From assembly GCF_017352095.1 (NCBI RefSeq), contig NZ_CP071463.1, forward strand, positions 1,240,001-1,304,000: DNA of 64,000 nt, in the 5' to 3' direction. This DNA comes from Natrinema longum (GTDB lineage: Archaea > Halobacteriota > Halobacteria > Halobacteriales > Natrialbaceae). This document shows, in pieces, positions 49,724 through 59,366 of the stretch. Position 1 is the stretch's first letter, and every line of letters starts with the position of its first letter. The notes under the pieces are model-generated. The model saw nothing but the letters and a program-made list of their open reading frames with translations. It searched no databases and was not told where the DNA came from. The translations under genes and the position numbers were made by a program.

Positions 49724-51133
49724 TCAGTCGGCCTGTACGGCTTCGGCCGATTCGTCTTCGCGGTAGTGTTCCGCGATGAGGTCCTCGTCGATGCGGTTGA
49801 GCGCCTCTTTGGGCAGGTCCGAGAGCAGGTCCCAGCCGACCTCAAGCGTGTCGTCGATCGAGCGGTTGGTGTCGTACCCCTGCTGGACGAACTCCGCCTC
49901 GAAGCGGTCGGCGAAGTCGAGGAACTTGTTGTCCCGCTCGGACAGCGCTTCGCGACCGACGATGTTCACGAGGTCACGCAGGTCCTCACCCTCCGCGTAG
50001 GCGGCGTACATCTGGTCGGAGACGTCGCCGTGGTCCTCGCGGGTCAGGCCCTCGCCGATCCCGTCGTCCATCAGCCGCGAGAGGCTGGGCAGGACGTTGA
50101 CCGGCGGCTCGATCCCCTGACTGTTGAGGTCCCGATCCATCATGATCTGGCCCTCGGTAATGTACCCGGTCAGGTCCGGAATCGGGTGCGTGTCGTCGTC
50201 GCCGGGCATCGTCAGGATCGGAATCTGCGTGACCGAGCCTTCCTTGCCCTCGATTCGACCGGCGCGCTCGTAGAGCTGTGCCAGGTCGGTGTACATGTAA
50301 CCGGGGTAGCCACGGCGGCCCGGGACCTCCTCGCGTGCGGCACCGATCTCGCGCAGTGCCTCACAGTAGTTGGTCATGTCCGTCAGGATGACCAGCACGT
50401 GGTAGTCCTTCTCGAAGGCCAGATACTCGGCCGTGGTGAGCGCGAGTCGCGGCGTGACCTGTCGCTCGACTGCGGGGTCGTCCGCGAGGTTCATGAAGAC
50501 GACCGAGCGCTCGAGCGCGCCCGTCCGTTCGAAGTCGTCCATGAACTCGTTTGCCTCCTCGGCGGTGATTCCCATCGCACCGAAGATGACTGCGAACTCC
50601 GAGCCCTCGCCGGACTCGTCCTCTTCGGGGACGGTCGCCTGACGGGCGATCTGGAGTGCGAGTTCGTTGTGTGGAAGCCCCGAGCCGGAGAAGATCGGGA
50701 GCTTCTGCCCCCGAACCAGCGTGTTCATGCCGTCGATGGCGGAGACGCCGGTCTGGATGAACTCCTCTGGGTACTCACGCGAATAGGGGTTGATCGCCTT
50801 GCCGACGATATCCTGTCGTTTGTCGGGGACGATCTCCGGACCGCCGTCGATCGGGTTGCCGGAGCCGTCGAGCACCCGTCCGAGCAGATCCTCGGTGACG
50901 GGCATCTTCATCGTCTCGCCCAGGAAGCGAACGGAGGCGTTGCGGTCGATCCCGCCCGTGCCTTCGAACACCTGGATCGAGACGATTCCTTCGCTCGATT
51001 CCAGCACCTGGCCGCGCAGCGTTCGCCCGTCCTCGGTCTCGATCTCGACGATTTCGTCGTAACCGACCGGCTCGTCGACCTCGGCGAACACCAGCGGACC
51101 GCTGATTTCCGTGATAGTCTGGTACTCTTTCAT
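49724..51133 (-). CDS. atpB: A-type ATP synthase subunit B
   Basis: 469 residues from ATG 51133 ([20 protein letters not shown]), two bases after atpA ends. The degenerate P-loop region is [18 protein letters not shown], marking it as the non-catalytic nucleotide-binding subunit. Other hallmarks are [20 protein letters not shown] and [21 protein letters not shown]. It alternates with A in the A3B3 head. It is last in the main operon. Confidence 0.97.
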   Translation of the reverse strand: MKEYQTITEISGPLVFAEVDEPVGYDEIVEIETEDGRTLRGQVLESSEGIVSIQVFEGTGGIDRNASVRFLGETMKMPVTEDLLGRVLDGSGNPIDGGPEIVPDKRQDIVGKAINPYSREYPEEFIQTGVSAIDGMNTLVRGQKLPIFSGSGLPHNELALQIARQATVPEEDESGEGSEFAVIFGAMGITAEEANEFMDDFERTGALERSVVFMNLADDPAVERQVTPRLALTTAEYLAFEKDYHVLVILTDMTNYCEALREIGAAREEVPGRRGYPGYMYTDLAQLYERAGRIEGKEGSVTQIPILTMPGDDDTHPIPDLTGYITEGQIMMDRDLNSQGIEPPVNVLPSLSRLMDDGIGEGLTREDHGDVSDQMYAAYAEGEDLRDLVNIVGREALSERDNKFLDFADRFEAEFVQQGYDTNRSIDDTLEVGWDLLSDLPKEALNRIDEDLIAEHYREDESAEAVQAD

Positions 51134-51135
51134 CG

Positions 51136-52899
51136 TTAGTACAGTGCTCGTAGTTGTTCTTTGAGGTCGTTCTCGATCTCGTCGATGAACTCCTCCCACT
51201 CCTCGGCCGTGCCCATCCGGTTGAGCTGTGGCGCAGCGTCGACGTCCGTGATCTCCTCGGGTGGCACACCGGCGTCGAGTGCCTCGAAGGCCTCGTCGTT
51301 GAACGTCTGGATCGCGCCGAGCATCCGGTAGGTCTTCTCGGGTTCGCAGTAGGTGTCGACGTCGTGGAGCGCGTTTTGCTGGAGCCACGCCTCACGCAGG
51401 TAGCGTGCGACCTCGAGGGTCAGCTGCTGGTCCTCCGGCAGCGCGTCCTTGCCGACGAGTTGGACGATCTCTTGGAGCTCGTCCTCCTCGTCGAGTACGT
51501 CGACCGCCCACTGGCGGGTCTCCGCCCAGTCGCCGGCGACGTTGCTCTCCCACCACGGGTCGAGCTGGTCCTTGTACAGCGAGTAGGACTCGTTCCAGTT
51601 GATCGAGGGGAAGTGCCGACGTTCCGCGAGGTCGGCGTCCAGCGCCCAGAACGTCTTGACGATACGCAGCGTGTTCTGGGTAACCGGCTCGGAGAAGTCA
51701 CCGCCCGGCGGCGAGACCGCTCCGACGACCGAAATCGACCCTTCGCCGCCGTTGATCAGCTGGAACTTGCCGGCGCGCTCGTAGAACTCGGAGAGCGCGG
51801 CAGCCAGATACGCGGGGTAGCCCTCTTCGCCGGGCATCTCCTCGAGTCGACTCGAGATCTCCCGCATGGCCTCGGCCCACCGCGAGGTGGAGTCGGCCAT
51901 CAGCGCGACGTCGTAGCCCATGTCACGGTAGTACTCCGCGATCGTGATGCCCGTGTAGATACAGGATTCGCGGGCCGCGACGGGCATGTTCGACGTGTTG
52001 GCGATGAGGCAGGTCCGGGCCATCAGCGGGTTCCCGGTCTGTGGGTCCGGCAGTTCCGGGAAGTCCTCGATGACTTCCGTCATCTCGTTGCCGCGCTCGC
52101 CACAGCCGATGTAGACGACGATGTCCGCGTCGGACCACTTGGCGAGTTGCTGCTGGGTGACGGTCTTCCCGGATCCGAACGGACCGGGAATCGCCGCCGT
52201 TCCGCCTTTCGCGAGCGGGAAGAGGCCGTCCTGGACGCGCTGGCCCGTTACCAGCGGCTCGGTCGGCGTCTCCTTGTCACCGGCGGGGCGGGCCTCTCGG
52301 ACCGGCCACTCCTGGTGCATCTGGATCTCTTCGCCGCTCGAGAGTTCGGCCACCGTCTCCTCGACGGTGAACTCGCCGCTCTCGATCGCGGTGACTTCAC
52401 CGCCCTCGTAGTCCGGGGGCACCATGACCTTGTGGTCGATGGTGACGGTCTCTTCGACGACACCGACGGCGTCGCCGGGTTCGACCGCGTCGCCTTCCTC
52501 GACGGTGGGTTCGAACTCCCACTTCTTCTCGAGGTCGATTCCGGGGGCGTCGACCCCGCGGTCGAGGAACGCCGTCCCCATCTTGTCCTCGAGGACGTCC
52601 AGTGGCCGCTGGACGCCGTCGTAGATGGAGTCCATCATGCCCGGTCCGAGGTCGACGCTCAAGGGTTCGCCCGTGTTCTGGACGGGTTCGCCCGGGCCGA
52701 CGCCGGAGGTTTCCTCGTAGACCTGAATCGTGGTCAGGTTCCCTTCGATCTCGATGACCTCGCCCATCAGTCCTTCGTCGCCGACGTAGACGACGTCGTT
52801 CATCCGGGCGTCGAGGTCCGTGGCGGTCACGACGGGACCGCTCACGCTTTCGATTACACCGTCTTCGTCGACGGATTCGATGTCTTCTGCCTGGCTCAT
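51136..52899 (-). CDS. atpA: A-type ATP synthase catalytic subunit A
   Basis: 587 residues. The catalytic P-loop is [17 protein letters not shown], followed by [16 protein letters not shown] and [16 protein letters not shown]; the family's extra bulge domain (about 115-200) is present. It makes ATP from ADP and phosphate using the proton (or sodium) gradient. Start ATG 52899 is three bases after atpF. No intein interrupts the P-loop region, a known insertion site in some archaea. Confidence 0.97.
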   Translation of the reverse strand: MSQAEDIESVDEDGVIESVSGPVVTATDLDARMNDVVYVGDEGLMGEVIEIEGNLTTIQVYEETSGVGPGEPVQNTGEPLSVDLGPGMMDSIYDGVQRPLDVLEDKMGTAFLDRGVDAPGIDLEKKWEFEPTVEEGDAVEPGDAVGVVEETVTIDHKVMVPPDYEGGEVTAIESGEFTVEETVAELSSGEEIQMHQEWPVREARPAGDKETPTEPLVTGQRVQDGLFPLAKGGTAAIPGPFGSGKTVTQQQLAKWSDADIVVYIGCGERGNEMTEVIEDFPELPDPQTGNPLMARTCLIANTSNMPVAARESCIYTGITIAEYYRDMGYDVALMADSTSRWAEAMREISSRLEEMPGEEGYPAYLAAALSEFYERAGKFQLINGGEGSISVVGAVSPPGGDFSEPVTQNTLRIVKTFWALDADLAERRHFPSINWNESYSLYKDQLDPWWESNVAGDWAETRQWAVDVLDEEDELQEIVQLVGKDALPEDQQLTLEVARYLREAWLQQNALHDVDTYCEPEKTYRMLGAIQTFNDEAFEALDAGVPPEEITDVDAAPQLNRMGTAEEWEEFIDEIENDLKEQLRALY

Positions 52900-52902
52900 A
52901 GT

Positions 52903-53235
52903 TTAGCTGTCTTCGTCCTCGTCCATCAGGTCGATCCCGATCGCGCGTTTGATCTGGTCGCGCAGCCCGCCGCCTCCCGTACCGCTGCCGATCGTGACGA
53001 CGACCGGCTCGACGCTCGTTTCGACTTCCTGGCGAACGTTTCGCGACAGGTGCTCGAGGTCGTCGTCGTGCATGACGACGATCCCGACGCCCTCGTCTTC
53101 GAGGGCTGCCGTTGCAGCGTCGTCCAGCCGTTCGTCCTTCTCGTCGTCCGGGACGTTCTCGAACCGGCGGACGCCAGCGAGGCGGAAGCCGGTCGTAAAC
53201 TCCGGACTGCCAACGACCGCGATTTCCTGGCTCAT
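52903..53235 (-). CDS. atpF: A-type ATP synthase subunit F
   Basis: 110 residues, MSQEIAVVGSPEFTTGFRLAGV, with the Rossmann-like core (VGIVVMHDDDLEHL; VEPVVVTIGSG) of subunit F. A small central-stalk subunit that binds D and regulates coupling. It overlaps atpC by four bases and precedes atpA by three. Confidence 0.95.
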   Translation of the reverse strand: MSQEIAVVGSPEFTTGFRLAGVRRFENVPDDEKDERLDDAATAALEDEGVGIVVMHDDDLEHLSRNVRQEVETSVEPVVVTIGSGTGGGGLRDQIKRAIGIDLMDEDEDS

Positions 53236-54284
53236 AGGATCACCAGCTCCTCTTCGATCTCGGTTTCGTCGAGTCCGACCTCGCGACCCCGCGCGATGGC
53301 GCGGATGTTCTCGACCTCGCGTTCCTTCCCGAGAACGAACGACAGAACGGGTGAGATCGAGGTCGGATACACGCTCGAAAGCAGATCCGCGTACTCGAGC
53401 AACGCAGCGTCAAGTGCGTGCTCGAACTGTATAAGGCTGTCAGCATCCCGCAGTCGGTCGAGCGCCCCCGAGAGGCGGTCGCCGTAGCGTTTGTTCTCGG
53501 CGATGTGATCGACGAGGGCGTCGTAGTCACCGACCAACCGGTTCAGATCCGACTCGTCGAACAACACGCCGCCCTCGATGTAGTAGGCCGCGGGATCGAG
53601 ATCCGAACCGCTTCGCGCGAGACGCAACGCGTTCCGGGCGTTCCGGAAGTCGATCTCGGCCTCGAGGAACTCGACGTACTTCGCTTCCGGCCCCTCCTGG
53701 GGCCGGCCGAGATCCGCGAGCAAGTTCTCGTAGAACGCCCGATCGAGCGCGTTCTCGAGGGGGACGAGCGCGCCACTCTCTTCGTACTCTTCGAAGGCGA
53801 CCTCGAGGTGCTCGGCGAAGATCGTCCCATCGAGCAGTTCGATGACGTCCTCGATCGAGTCGACCTCGACCAACCGATCGATCGTCCCGTCGTCGAGTTC
53901 GCCGGCGCGAATGAGATCCGTCCGGATCTCTTCGGGGTCGGTATCCGTGTAGATACCACGGATGATCGTCTTCAGGTTCCAGACGTCGAACTTCCGGAGG
54001 TACCGAACGATGCGGTCGTAGAGTTTCCCCTCCGACCACTCGAGCAAGTCGTCGAAGTGCTTCGCGAGGTTGCGGTTGAGCGCGTACTCGATCAGGTCGA
54101 CGCCCGAGAACCGCGTCCCGAGTTCGTTGATCTCGCGCTCGTACTCCGTCTCCTCCATGAACCGCGCGATCTCGCTCGGCCCCATCCGGATCAGCTTTCG
54201 GTAATCCTCGTCGGACAACATCGCCGCTCGACGCGAGCGAACGCGAGCGTTCACGTACTCCGGATTCGAGGCACCCGTACTCAT
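53232..54284 (-). CDS. atpC: A-type ATP synthase subunit C
   Basis: 350 residues from ATG 54284 (MSTGASNPEYVNARVRSRRAA), overlapping atpE by four bases; the 42-codon upstream extension lies within atpE in another frame. Helical V/A-type subunit C (d-like) with repeats such as FDVWNLKTIIRGIYTDTDP and FRNARNALRLARSG. It forms the socket connecting the central stalk to the K ring. Confidence 0.95.
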   Translation of the reverse strand: MSTGASNPEYVNARVRSRRAAMLSDEDYRKLIRMGPSEIARFMEETEYEREINELGTRFSGVDLIEYALNRNLAKHFDDLLEWSEGKLYDRIVRYLRKFDVWNLKTIIRGIYTDTDPEEIRTDLIRAGELDDGTIDRLVEVDSIEDVIELLDGTIFAEHLEVAFEEYEESGALVPLENALDRAFYENLLADLGRPQEGPEAKYVEFLEAEIDFRNARNALRLARSGSDLDPAAYYIEGGVLFDESDLNRLVGDYDALVDHIAENKRYGDRLSGALDRLRDADSLIQFEHALDAALLEYADLLSSVYPTSISPVLSFVLGKEREVENIRAIARGREVGLDETEIEEELVIL

Positions 54285-54862
54285 TGCTCGAAGAGTCTGT
54301 TGCTGATTTCCTGGAGGTTGTCTTCCCATACGTCCTCGAGCACCGAGTCGAACGTGTTGTTGACGCGGACACGGGACTGGTCGCTCTCGACGACGACGCC
54401 GCCGAGACAATCGTACTCGCCGGCGTACTCGTAGCCGTCGTACTCCTCGAGGATCGATTCGAGCAACTCCGCGTCGTCGCTGCGGCCGTAGACGGTGACG
54501 TCGTCGCCCTCGTCGAACTCGACCGTCGCCGCCTCGAGCAGGTCACGAGTGAGGGATTCGCGGGTGTCTCCCTCGAGGGCAGCGAGTTCGTCCTCGACCG
54601 CGTCACGGACCTCCGCGAGGGCGTCGCGGCGTGCCTCCAGTCGTTTCTGTTTCGCCTCCAGCTTCGCGCTGGAGAGTCGCTGTTCGCGCAACTGCTCGAT
54701 CTCGCTCTCGACCTCGGCTTCGGCGTCGGCGATGATCTCGTCGGCGTCCTCTCGGGCGGCTGACTCGATCTCTTCGGCGCGCGTTTCGCCCTCACTGCGG
54801 ATATCCTCCGCACGCGCGTGAGCCTCTTCTCGAATGTCCTCAACGACTGTGTCCAGACTCAT
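54281..54862 (-). CDS. atpE: A-type ATP synthase subunit E
   Basis: 193 residues, MSLDTVVEDIREEAHARAED, with a long N-terminal coiled coil of alternating Glu/Ala/Arg (about 1-85) and a globular C-terminal half. It pairs with subunit H to make the peripheral stalks. The gene follows atpK by 25 bases and overlaps atpC by four. Confidence 0.94.
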   Translation of the reverse strand: MSLDTVVEDIREEAHARAEDIRSEGETRAEEIESAAREDADEIIADAEAEVESEIEQLREQRLSSAKLEAKQKRLEARRDALAEVRDAVEDELAALEGDTRESLTRDLLEAATVEFDEGDDVTVYGRSDDAELLESILEEYDGYEYAGEYDCLGGVVVESDQSRVRVNNTFDSVLEDVWEDNLQEISNRLFEQ

Positions 54863-54887
54863 TGTAAGAAAGTTCGATGGGGACGCT

Positions 54888-55169
54888 TTAGACGAAGAGC
54901 GCGACCAGTGCGAAGATCACGAGCGTCTCGGGCAGGACCGTCAGGAGAATCCCGATACCCGGCGAGATGGAGTCCTCGGCGAGTGCCCCGACGACCGACG
55001 CACCGATCGCTCGCTCCGCATAGCCCGCGCCGATAGCTGCGAGACCGATACCGATCGCCGCAGCCCCTCCCTGCTCGAGCATCGGGCCACCGCCACCCTG
55101 CTGCAGTACGACGTTCTCTGCGAAACTGTTCAGTGCAAATGCGACCTCGGGTAGAGTTTCGATTGTCAT
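54888..55169 (-). CDS. atpK: A-type ATP synthase subunit K (rotor ring proteolipid)
   Basis: 93 residues from ATG 55169 (MTIETLPEVAFALNSFAEN). Two membrane helices: AAAIGIGLAAIGAGYAERA and the second with the ion-binding glutamate in TVLPETLVIFALVALFV. It forms the rotating ring. Its N-terminal 35 residues are longer than in minimal c subunits. A 203-bp gap separates it from atpI, in contrast to the zero to 25-bp gaps elsewhere. Confidence 0.94.
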   Translation of the reverse strand: MTIETLPEVAFALNSFAENVVLQQGGGGPMLEQGGAAAIGIGLAAIGAGYAERAIGASVVGALAEDSISPGIGILLTVLPETLVIFALVALFV

Positions 55170-55372
55170 GATTGAGTTTCCTCGTGGTTTTGCAACCGGA
55201 CAGGTGGTACTACTCCCCAGCGTGTTCTTAAAACTTCCCAAACTAAACCGCCGATTTCACCGGCGTAGCCGTTAATACTCGCTATCCAGAGGTATTACCC
55301 TTTCGATGAAGGTCCCGGAATGCGTGCCTGATTACCACGCGCAACGAGTCCGGGGCATGGTGGCCGACGACG
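55170..55372 (-). promoter_or_regulatory. Gap before atpK, possible internal promoter
   Basis: 203 bases between atpI and atpK in an otherwise gapless operon. An AT-rich gttttaagaa near 55224-55233 could be a TATA element with a start about 30 bases before the ATG. Extra transcription of atpK would fit the ring's higher copy number. Confidence 0.4.
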
Positions 55373-57616
55373 TCAGTCGTCGTCGGATCGAATCCCACCG
55401 AAGGGTTCGAACGTCCGGCCACCGCCCTCGTAGAACCGATTGAAGAACTCGACGTACTCGAGACGGATCCCCTGCAGGCCGGCACTCGTAATGCCGAGCA
55501 GGAGGACGACGATGTGACCCACGACGAGGATGACCACGCCGAGGATGGCCATCACGAGACCGCCGTGGAGCAGGCCGCCGAACATGACCTCGGACACTTC
55601 GTGACCGTGGTAGGTCCCCTGTTCGAGCATGTACTGGGGCGCGTGGCTGGTACCGAAGTGCCACTCCGCGCCGTGATCGGTCTCGACGACGTACACCCCG
55701 AAGAAGAGCATGTTGACGACGAACGCCATGCCCGCCTTCGCCAGGATGACCGCCGCAATCCGCAGGTACGAGAGCACGTCTCCGAGGACGTTGAAGCTCT
55801 CGAGCCCGCCGATGATGATGCCAAGGACGCCGTAGTGTTTGACTTCGCCGTAGACCATCGTCACGAATCCGATCGCGGCGATCGGGAGGCCGGCGTAGAG
55901 TCCGACCTCCGTCGCGAAGCCGGTGAAGCCGAGTTCGAACGCCGCCTCGGAGCCGGTCCCGAACGAGGTGTACAGGAAGTCCGGCTTGACGCCCTCACCG
56001 TGGCGACTGAAGATCCAGACCCAGACGCCGACCATGAGCAGCGCCCACGAGCCGTTCTCGAGGAACGCGTCGGTGACGCCGTGATCGAGATCGTTGAAGA
56101 AGCCGAAGGCGTACCCGAGGGTAAGGTGGGCCAGTCCGATCAGGACGCTCACCATCAGCCACGTCTGTCCGTAGTTCGCGTACACGGGCTGGAGACCCTT
56201 GTGCAACGGCGGGCTGCCACCGAAGACGACTTCTCCCAGGAAGTGCATCCCGAAGAACTCGCCGTAGAGGACGCCGAACAGCATCGTGAACCCACCGGCC
56301 CACATGCCGATCGCACCCAGACTTCGGATGATGTCCTCGTCAAATCGGCTGTACATGAGGAAGCCGACGGCCGTGTAGATCATCCCGTAGCCGAGGTCGC
56401 CCAACATGAAGCCGTAGAACGCCGGGAACGTCAACAGCAGGACGATCGTCGGGTCGAGTTCGCTGTACTTGGGTCGATCGATCAACCGGAGCAGGAACTC
56501 GAACGGCTTCGCAGGGCCGGTGTTGTCCTGGATGACCGGCGGTTCGTCGACCATCGTCACGACGTCGCCGCTGGCAGCGGTCGTACCGCCGTCGGCGATC
56601 GCCTCTTGCGTCGCGGCCTCCCGTTCTTCCGCCTCGGTCGTTTCCTCGGCACCGCCGGAGCCGCCGTGGTCGACGTCTTCCGTCCGCGTCGGATACCCTT
56701 CGTCGTTGTAGTCGGCGCGGACGAGTTCTTCGACCTCGACGCTGTCGCCGACTGCATCGTTCAGCGTCGCGACGAGCCGGTCGTACTCCTCGGTCGGGAG
56801 CCAGCCCTCCGCGACGAACGCGTGGTCGGTCGTCGCGAACTGCAGCGGCGCTTCCGCCTGCTGGACCTCGATCGTCAGCTCCTCCTCGACTCGCAGGAGG
56901 AAGGCCGCTTCCTCCTGTTTGATCTCCGCGAGCTCCGCGTCGATCTCCTCGAGTTGGGACTCGAGGTCCCGCTTTCGGCTCTCGAGGTCCGCGACGTAGT
57001 CCTCGGGACTCTGTTCGGTGTCGGGCACTTCATAGCGGGTGAACTCGACGCCGACCAGGGCGTCGTCGATCGGCTCCTCGTCGGCTCCCTGGGCGGGCGC
57101 GGCCACGATAGCCACGACGTCGCCACCGGTGAACGTCTCGAACGCCCGAACGTCGTCGGACGCGTCGACGGCCGCCTCGACTTCCTCGAGGGGGCCCTCA
57201 CCGACGAGCACATCGACCGTCTCGTACCCCGACAGCAGGTCGAGGTCGATACCGAGTTCCGCAAAGGGTGCCACGCGGTCGATCTTCTCGTCGACCTGCC
57301 GCAGTTCGTCGTTGATCTCCACGCGGCGGTCGTCGAGGTCGTTGATCCGCGTTCGGATCTCCTCGAGCCGGTCTTCCCAGCCCTCCTCGAGCGTCCCCGG
57401 ATCGGCCTCGTCGGCCGATAGCTCGAGGGTACTCTCGAGGGCGCGGACGGTCACCAGCTTCTCGGATGCGTCGTCGGCACCCGTCATCGGGTTGCCGTTG
57501 TCGAATCCGTCCCAAGAGCCGTCGTAGTCCGAGAGGTGGACGAGACTCAGCTCGTGGACCGCCTCGATGACCGTAGGCATGACGCGCCTGGAACCGGTCA
57601 CCGAGACCTTGCTCAT
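55373..57616 (-). CDS. atpI: A-type ATP synthase subunit I (membrane stator)
   Basis: 747 residues from ATG 57616 (MSKVSVTGSRRVMPTVIEAV), four bases after atpH ends. The N-terminal half is the soluble, coiled-coil arm (for example YVADLESRKRDLESQLEEID); the C-terminal half has about eight spans. The essential arginine of the proton path is probably in the SYLRIAAVILAKAG span. It anchors the peripheral stalks and forms the ion half-channels with the K ring. A Ser/Gly/Glu-rich insertion at about 315-350 lengthens it. Confidence 0.95.
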   Translation of the reverse strand: MSKVSVTGSRRVMPTVIEAVHELSLVHLSDYDGSWDGFDNGNPMTGADDASEKLVTVRALESTLELSADEADPGTLEEGWEDRLEEIRTRINDLDDRRVEINDELRQVDEKIDRVAPFAELGIDLDLLSGYETVDVLVGEGPLEEVEAAVDASDDVRAFETFTGGDVVAIVAAPAQGADEEPIDDALVGVEFTRYEVPDTEQSPEDYVADLESRKRDLESQLEEIDAELAEIKQEEAAFLLRVEEELTIEVQQAEAPLQFATTDHAFVAEGWLPTEEYDRLVATLNDAVGDSVEVEELVRADYNDEGYPTRTEDVDHGGSGGAEETTEAEEREAATQEAIADGGTTAASGDVVTMVDEPPVIQDNTGPAKPFEFLLRLIDRPKYSELDPTIVLLLTFPAFYGFMLGDLGYGMIYTAVGFLMYSRFDEDIIRSLGAIGMWAGGFTMLFGVLYGEFFGMHFLGEVVFGGSPPLHKGLQPVYANYGQTWLMVSVLIGLAHLTLGYAFGFFNDLDHGVTDAFLENGSWALLMVGVWVWIFSRHGEGVKPDFLYTSFGTGSEAAFELGFTGFATEVGLYAGLPIAAIGFVTMVYGEVKHYGVLGIIIGGLESFNVLGDVLSYLRIAAVILAKAGMAFVVNMLFFGVYVVETDHGAEWHFGTSHAPQYMLEQGTYHGHEVSEVMFGGLLHGGLVMAILGVVILVVGHIVVLLLGITSAGLQGIRLEYVEFFNRFYEGGGRTFEPFGGIRSDDD

Positions 57617-57620
57617 ACGC

Positions 57621-57953
57621 TCAGGTCTGAGCATGGACGTCCTCCTGGAACAGGTCGACGACGTGGTCGGTCACGTCGCCGACCCGTTTCCGGGCGCGCT
57701 CGGCGAGTTGCTCACGCTCCTGTTCGCCTGCTTCGAGGACCTGCTCGCACTCCGCATCGATCTCCTCGCGAGCCTCCTCCAGGCGGCGCTCTTTGAGCTC
57801 CCTGGCCTCCTGTTCCGCTTCCGTGCGAATCTCCTCGGCACGTTCCCGGGCCTCGGCTATCCGCTCGTCGCGGTCGTTGTCTGCCAATGCGACGATCTCG
57901 TCGGCCTCTTCCTCCGCCGACTTAATTCGTTCGAGAACCTCTGGCCTCGGCAT
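57621..57953 (-). CDS. atpH: A-type ATP synthase subunit H (peripheral stalk)
   Basis: 110 residues, MPRPEVLERIKSAEEEADEI, almost entirely a charged coiled coil (EEIRTEAEQEARELKERRLE) with a short C-terminal helix VVDLFQEDVHAQT. It pairs with subunit E in the peripheral stalk. It is the first gene of the operon HIKECFAB. Confidence 0.93.
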   Translation of the reverse strand: MPRPEVLERIKSAEEEADEIVALADNDRDERIAEARERAEEIRTEAEQEARELKERRLEEAREEIDAECEQVLEAGEQEREQLAERARKRVGDVTDHVVDLFQEDVHAQT

Positions 57954-57984
57954 ATTCTAAGCAGTCGGACGTTTGCTAGAGCGC

Positions 57985-57995
57985 GTATATGGTAG
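57985..57995 (-). promoter_or_regulatory. TATA box of the ATP synthase operon
   Basis: accatatacgc on the minus strand lies about 33-40 bases before the atpH ATG, giving a short leader of roughly 8-12 nt. Confidence 0.5.
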
Positions 57996-58110
57996 TTGCG
58001 AAAGTGACTCAGCGCGATCCGAGCCCGAACGGACGATAATTGCGTTTTACTTCCCCCTCACAGCGCCGGGAACGGCAGACATATGCCGATCCGATCGAAA
58101 CGCTTCACTA

Positions 58111-58734
58111 ATGGGACTTCTCGAGAACAAGGCCCGTGCTCGACTGTTCTATAAGTACCTTTCACGGGTCTACGATCAGGTGAACCCGTTCATCTGGACC
58201 GAGGACATGCGCACCGCGGCGCTTTCGTTGCTCGACATCGAGGACGACATGACGGTCCTCGACGTCGGCTGTGGCACCGGCTTCGCCACCGAGGGACTGC
58301 TCGAGCACGTCGACGAGGTCTACGCGCTCGACCAGAGCGAACATCAACTCGAACAGGCCTACGAGAAGTTCGGCAAACGGGCACCGCCGGTTCACTTCCA
58401 CCGCGGCGACGCCGAACGGCTGCCGTTCGCGACGGACACGTTCGACGTCGTCTGGTCGTCGGGTTCGATCGAGTACTGGCCGACCCCGATCCTCGCGCTG
58501 CGGGAATTCCGTCGCGTGCTCAAACCCGGCGGCCAGGTGCTCGTCGTCGGCCCGAACTATCCCGACAACGTCGTCAGCCAACTCCTGGCCGACTCGATCA
58601 TGCTCTTTTACGACGAGTACGAGGCCGACGAGATGTTCAAAACCGCCGGCTTCGAGGACGTGAAACACGCGTTCATGGGTCCGTCCTACGACCCCGACGT
58701 CGCGATCACGACGATCGGGCGCGCACCCGAGTGA
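58111..58734 (+). CDS. VTE3-like quinone methyltransferase
   Basis: 207 residues from ATG 58111 (MGLLENKARARLF). The motif FYKYLSRVYDQVNPFIWTED matches the start of plant MPBQ/MSBQ methyltransferase (VTE3), followed by SAM motif I VLDVGCGTGFATEG, LDQSEHQLEQA, and the characteristic SIEYWPTP plus LKPGGQVLVVGPNYP. In plants VTE3 methylates plastoquinone and tocopherol precursors; in haloarchaea the substrate is probably a menaquinone-type ring (inference). The longer frame upstream lacks coding character. Confidence 0.85.
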   Translation: MGLLENKARARLFYKYLSRVYDQVNPFIWTEDMRTAALSLLDIEDDMTVLDVGCGTGFATEGLLEHVDEVYALDQSEHQLEQAYEKFGKRAPPVHFHRGDAERLPFATDTFDVVWSSGSIEYWPTPILALREFRRVLKPGGQVLVVGPNYPDNVVSQLLADSIMLFYDEYEADEMFKTAGFEDVKHAFMGPSYDPDVAITTIGRAPE

Positions 58735-58755
58735 CGGCCCGGAGCCGAGCGGACC

Positions 58756-59262
58756 TCATCGGACCGTCGTCTCGAGTTCGGCGATCCGGCGGCCATCGAC
58801 GTCGAGCGAGACGGTGATCGAATCGTCCGTCTCGGGCGTCGGGGAGTTCGTCTCGGCGACGGACACGCTGGCCCGTTCTCCCGCCGTCCACTCCGGATCG
58901 GCTTCCCGATTGAACGGGCCCCCAGGTGAGCCATCGAACCCGCTCGCGCCGACGAACGGGACGGGGGGCTGTTCGGTGAGCTCCGTCCCGTTTATCGCGA
59001 TCGTCACCGAGAGTGCCTCGACGTCGACGGACTCACCGGCGACGTGCTCGATCGTGATCGAGGAGCGGTCGCCGTCGGCCGAGAGTTCGAACGCCGCCGT
59101 CGGACCGGGAGCCTCGAGTGACCATGCACCGACGCCGACCGCGACCACCGTCGCCAGGCAGACGGTAATTGCGAGCAACGCGAGGACGCCGACGAGCGGG
59201 CTCACCGCACGTGGCGCGCTCGAAGTGGGGCGTCGTCGGGGACGGAACCGCTTTGGGATCAC
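58756..59262 (-). CDS. Type IV pilin-like protein (DUF1628-type)
   Basis: 168 residues from a GTG at 59262, about 28 bases after a TATA-like atttatac (59287-59294), which fits a leaderless start; the longer frame is implausible. The segment PRAVSPLVGVLALLAITVC is the haloarchaeal pilin N-terminal signature: a basic end, the SPLVG pattern cut by the prepilin peptidase, and a hydrophobic helix used for filament assembly. The exported domain is beta-rich and acidic. It is a minor pilin or secreted pseudopilin candidate. Confidence 0.8.
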   Translation of the reverse strand: MIPKRFRPRRRPTSSAPRAVSPLVGVLALLAITVCLATVVAVGVGAWSLEAPGPTAAFELSADGDRSSITIEHVAGESVDVEALSVTIAINGTELTEQPPVPFVGASGFDGSPGGPFNREADPEWTAGERASVSVAETNSPTPETDDSITVSLDVDGRRIAELETTVR

Positions 59263-59366
59263 GTATCGCTCTGGCCGCTCCTTCGCGTATAAATGACAGT
59301 CCACTCTGACGTGGAACAACACGTTCCCGGGTCGAAGCCGAATCGTGACTCCGTCCGGACACCGAA

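Noticed and set aside
51154-53487. 777-codon open frame on the plus strand opposite atpA and atpF
   Set aside because: Antisense to highly conserved ATP synthase genes; such long frames result from GC-rich codon bias.
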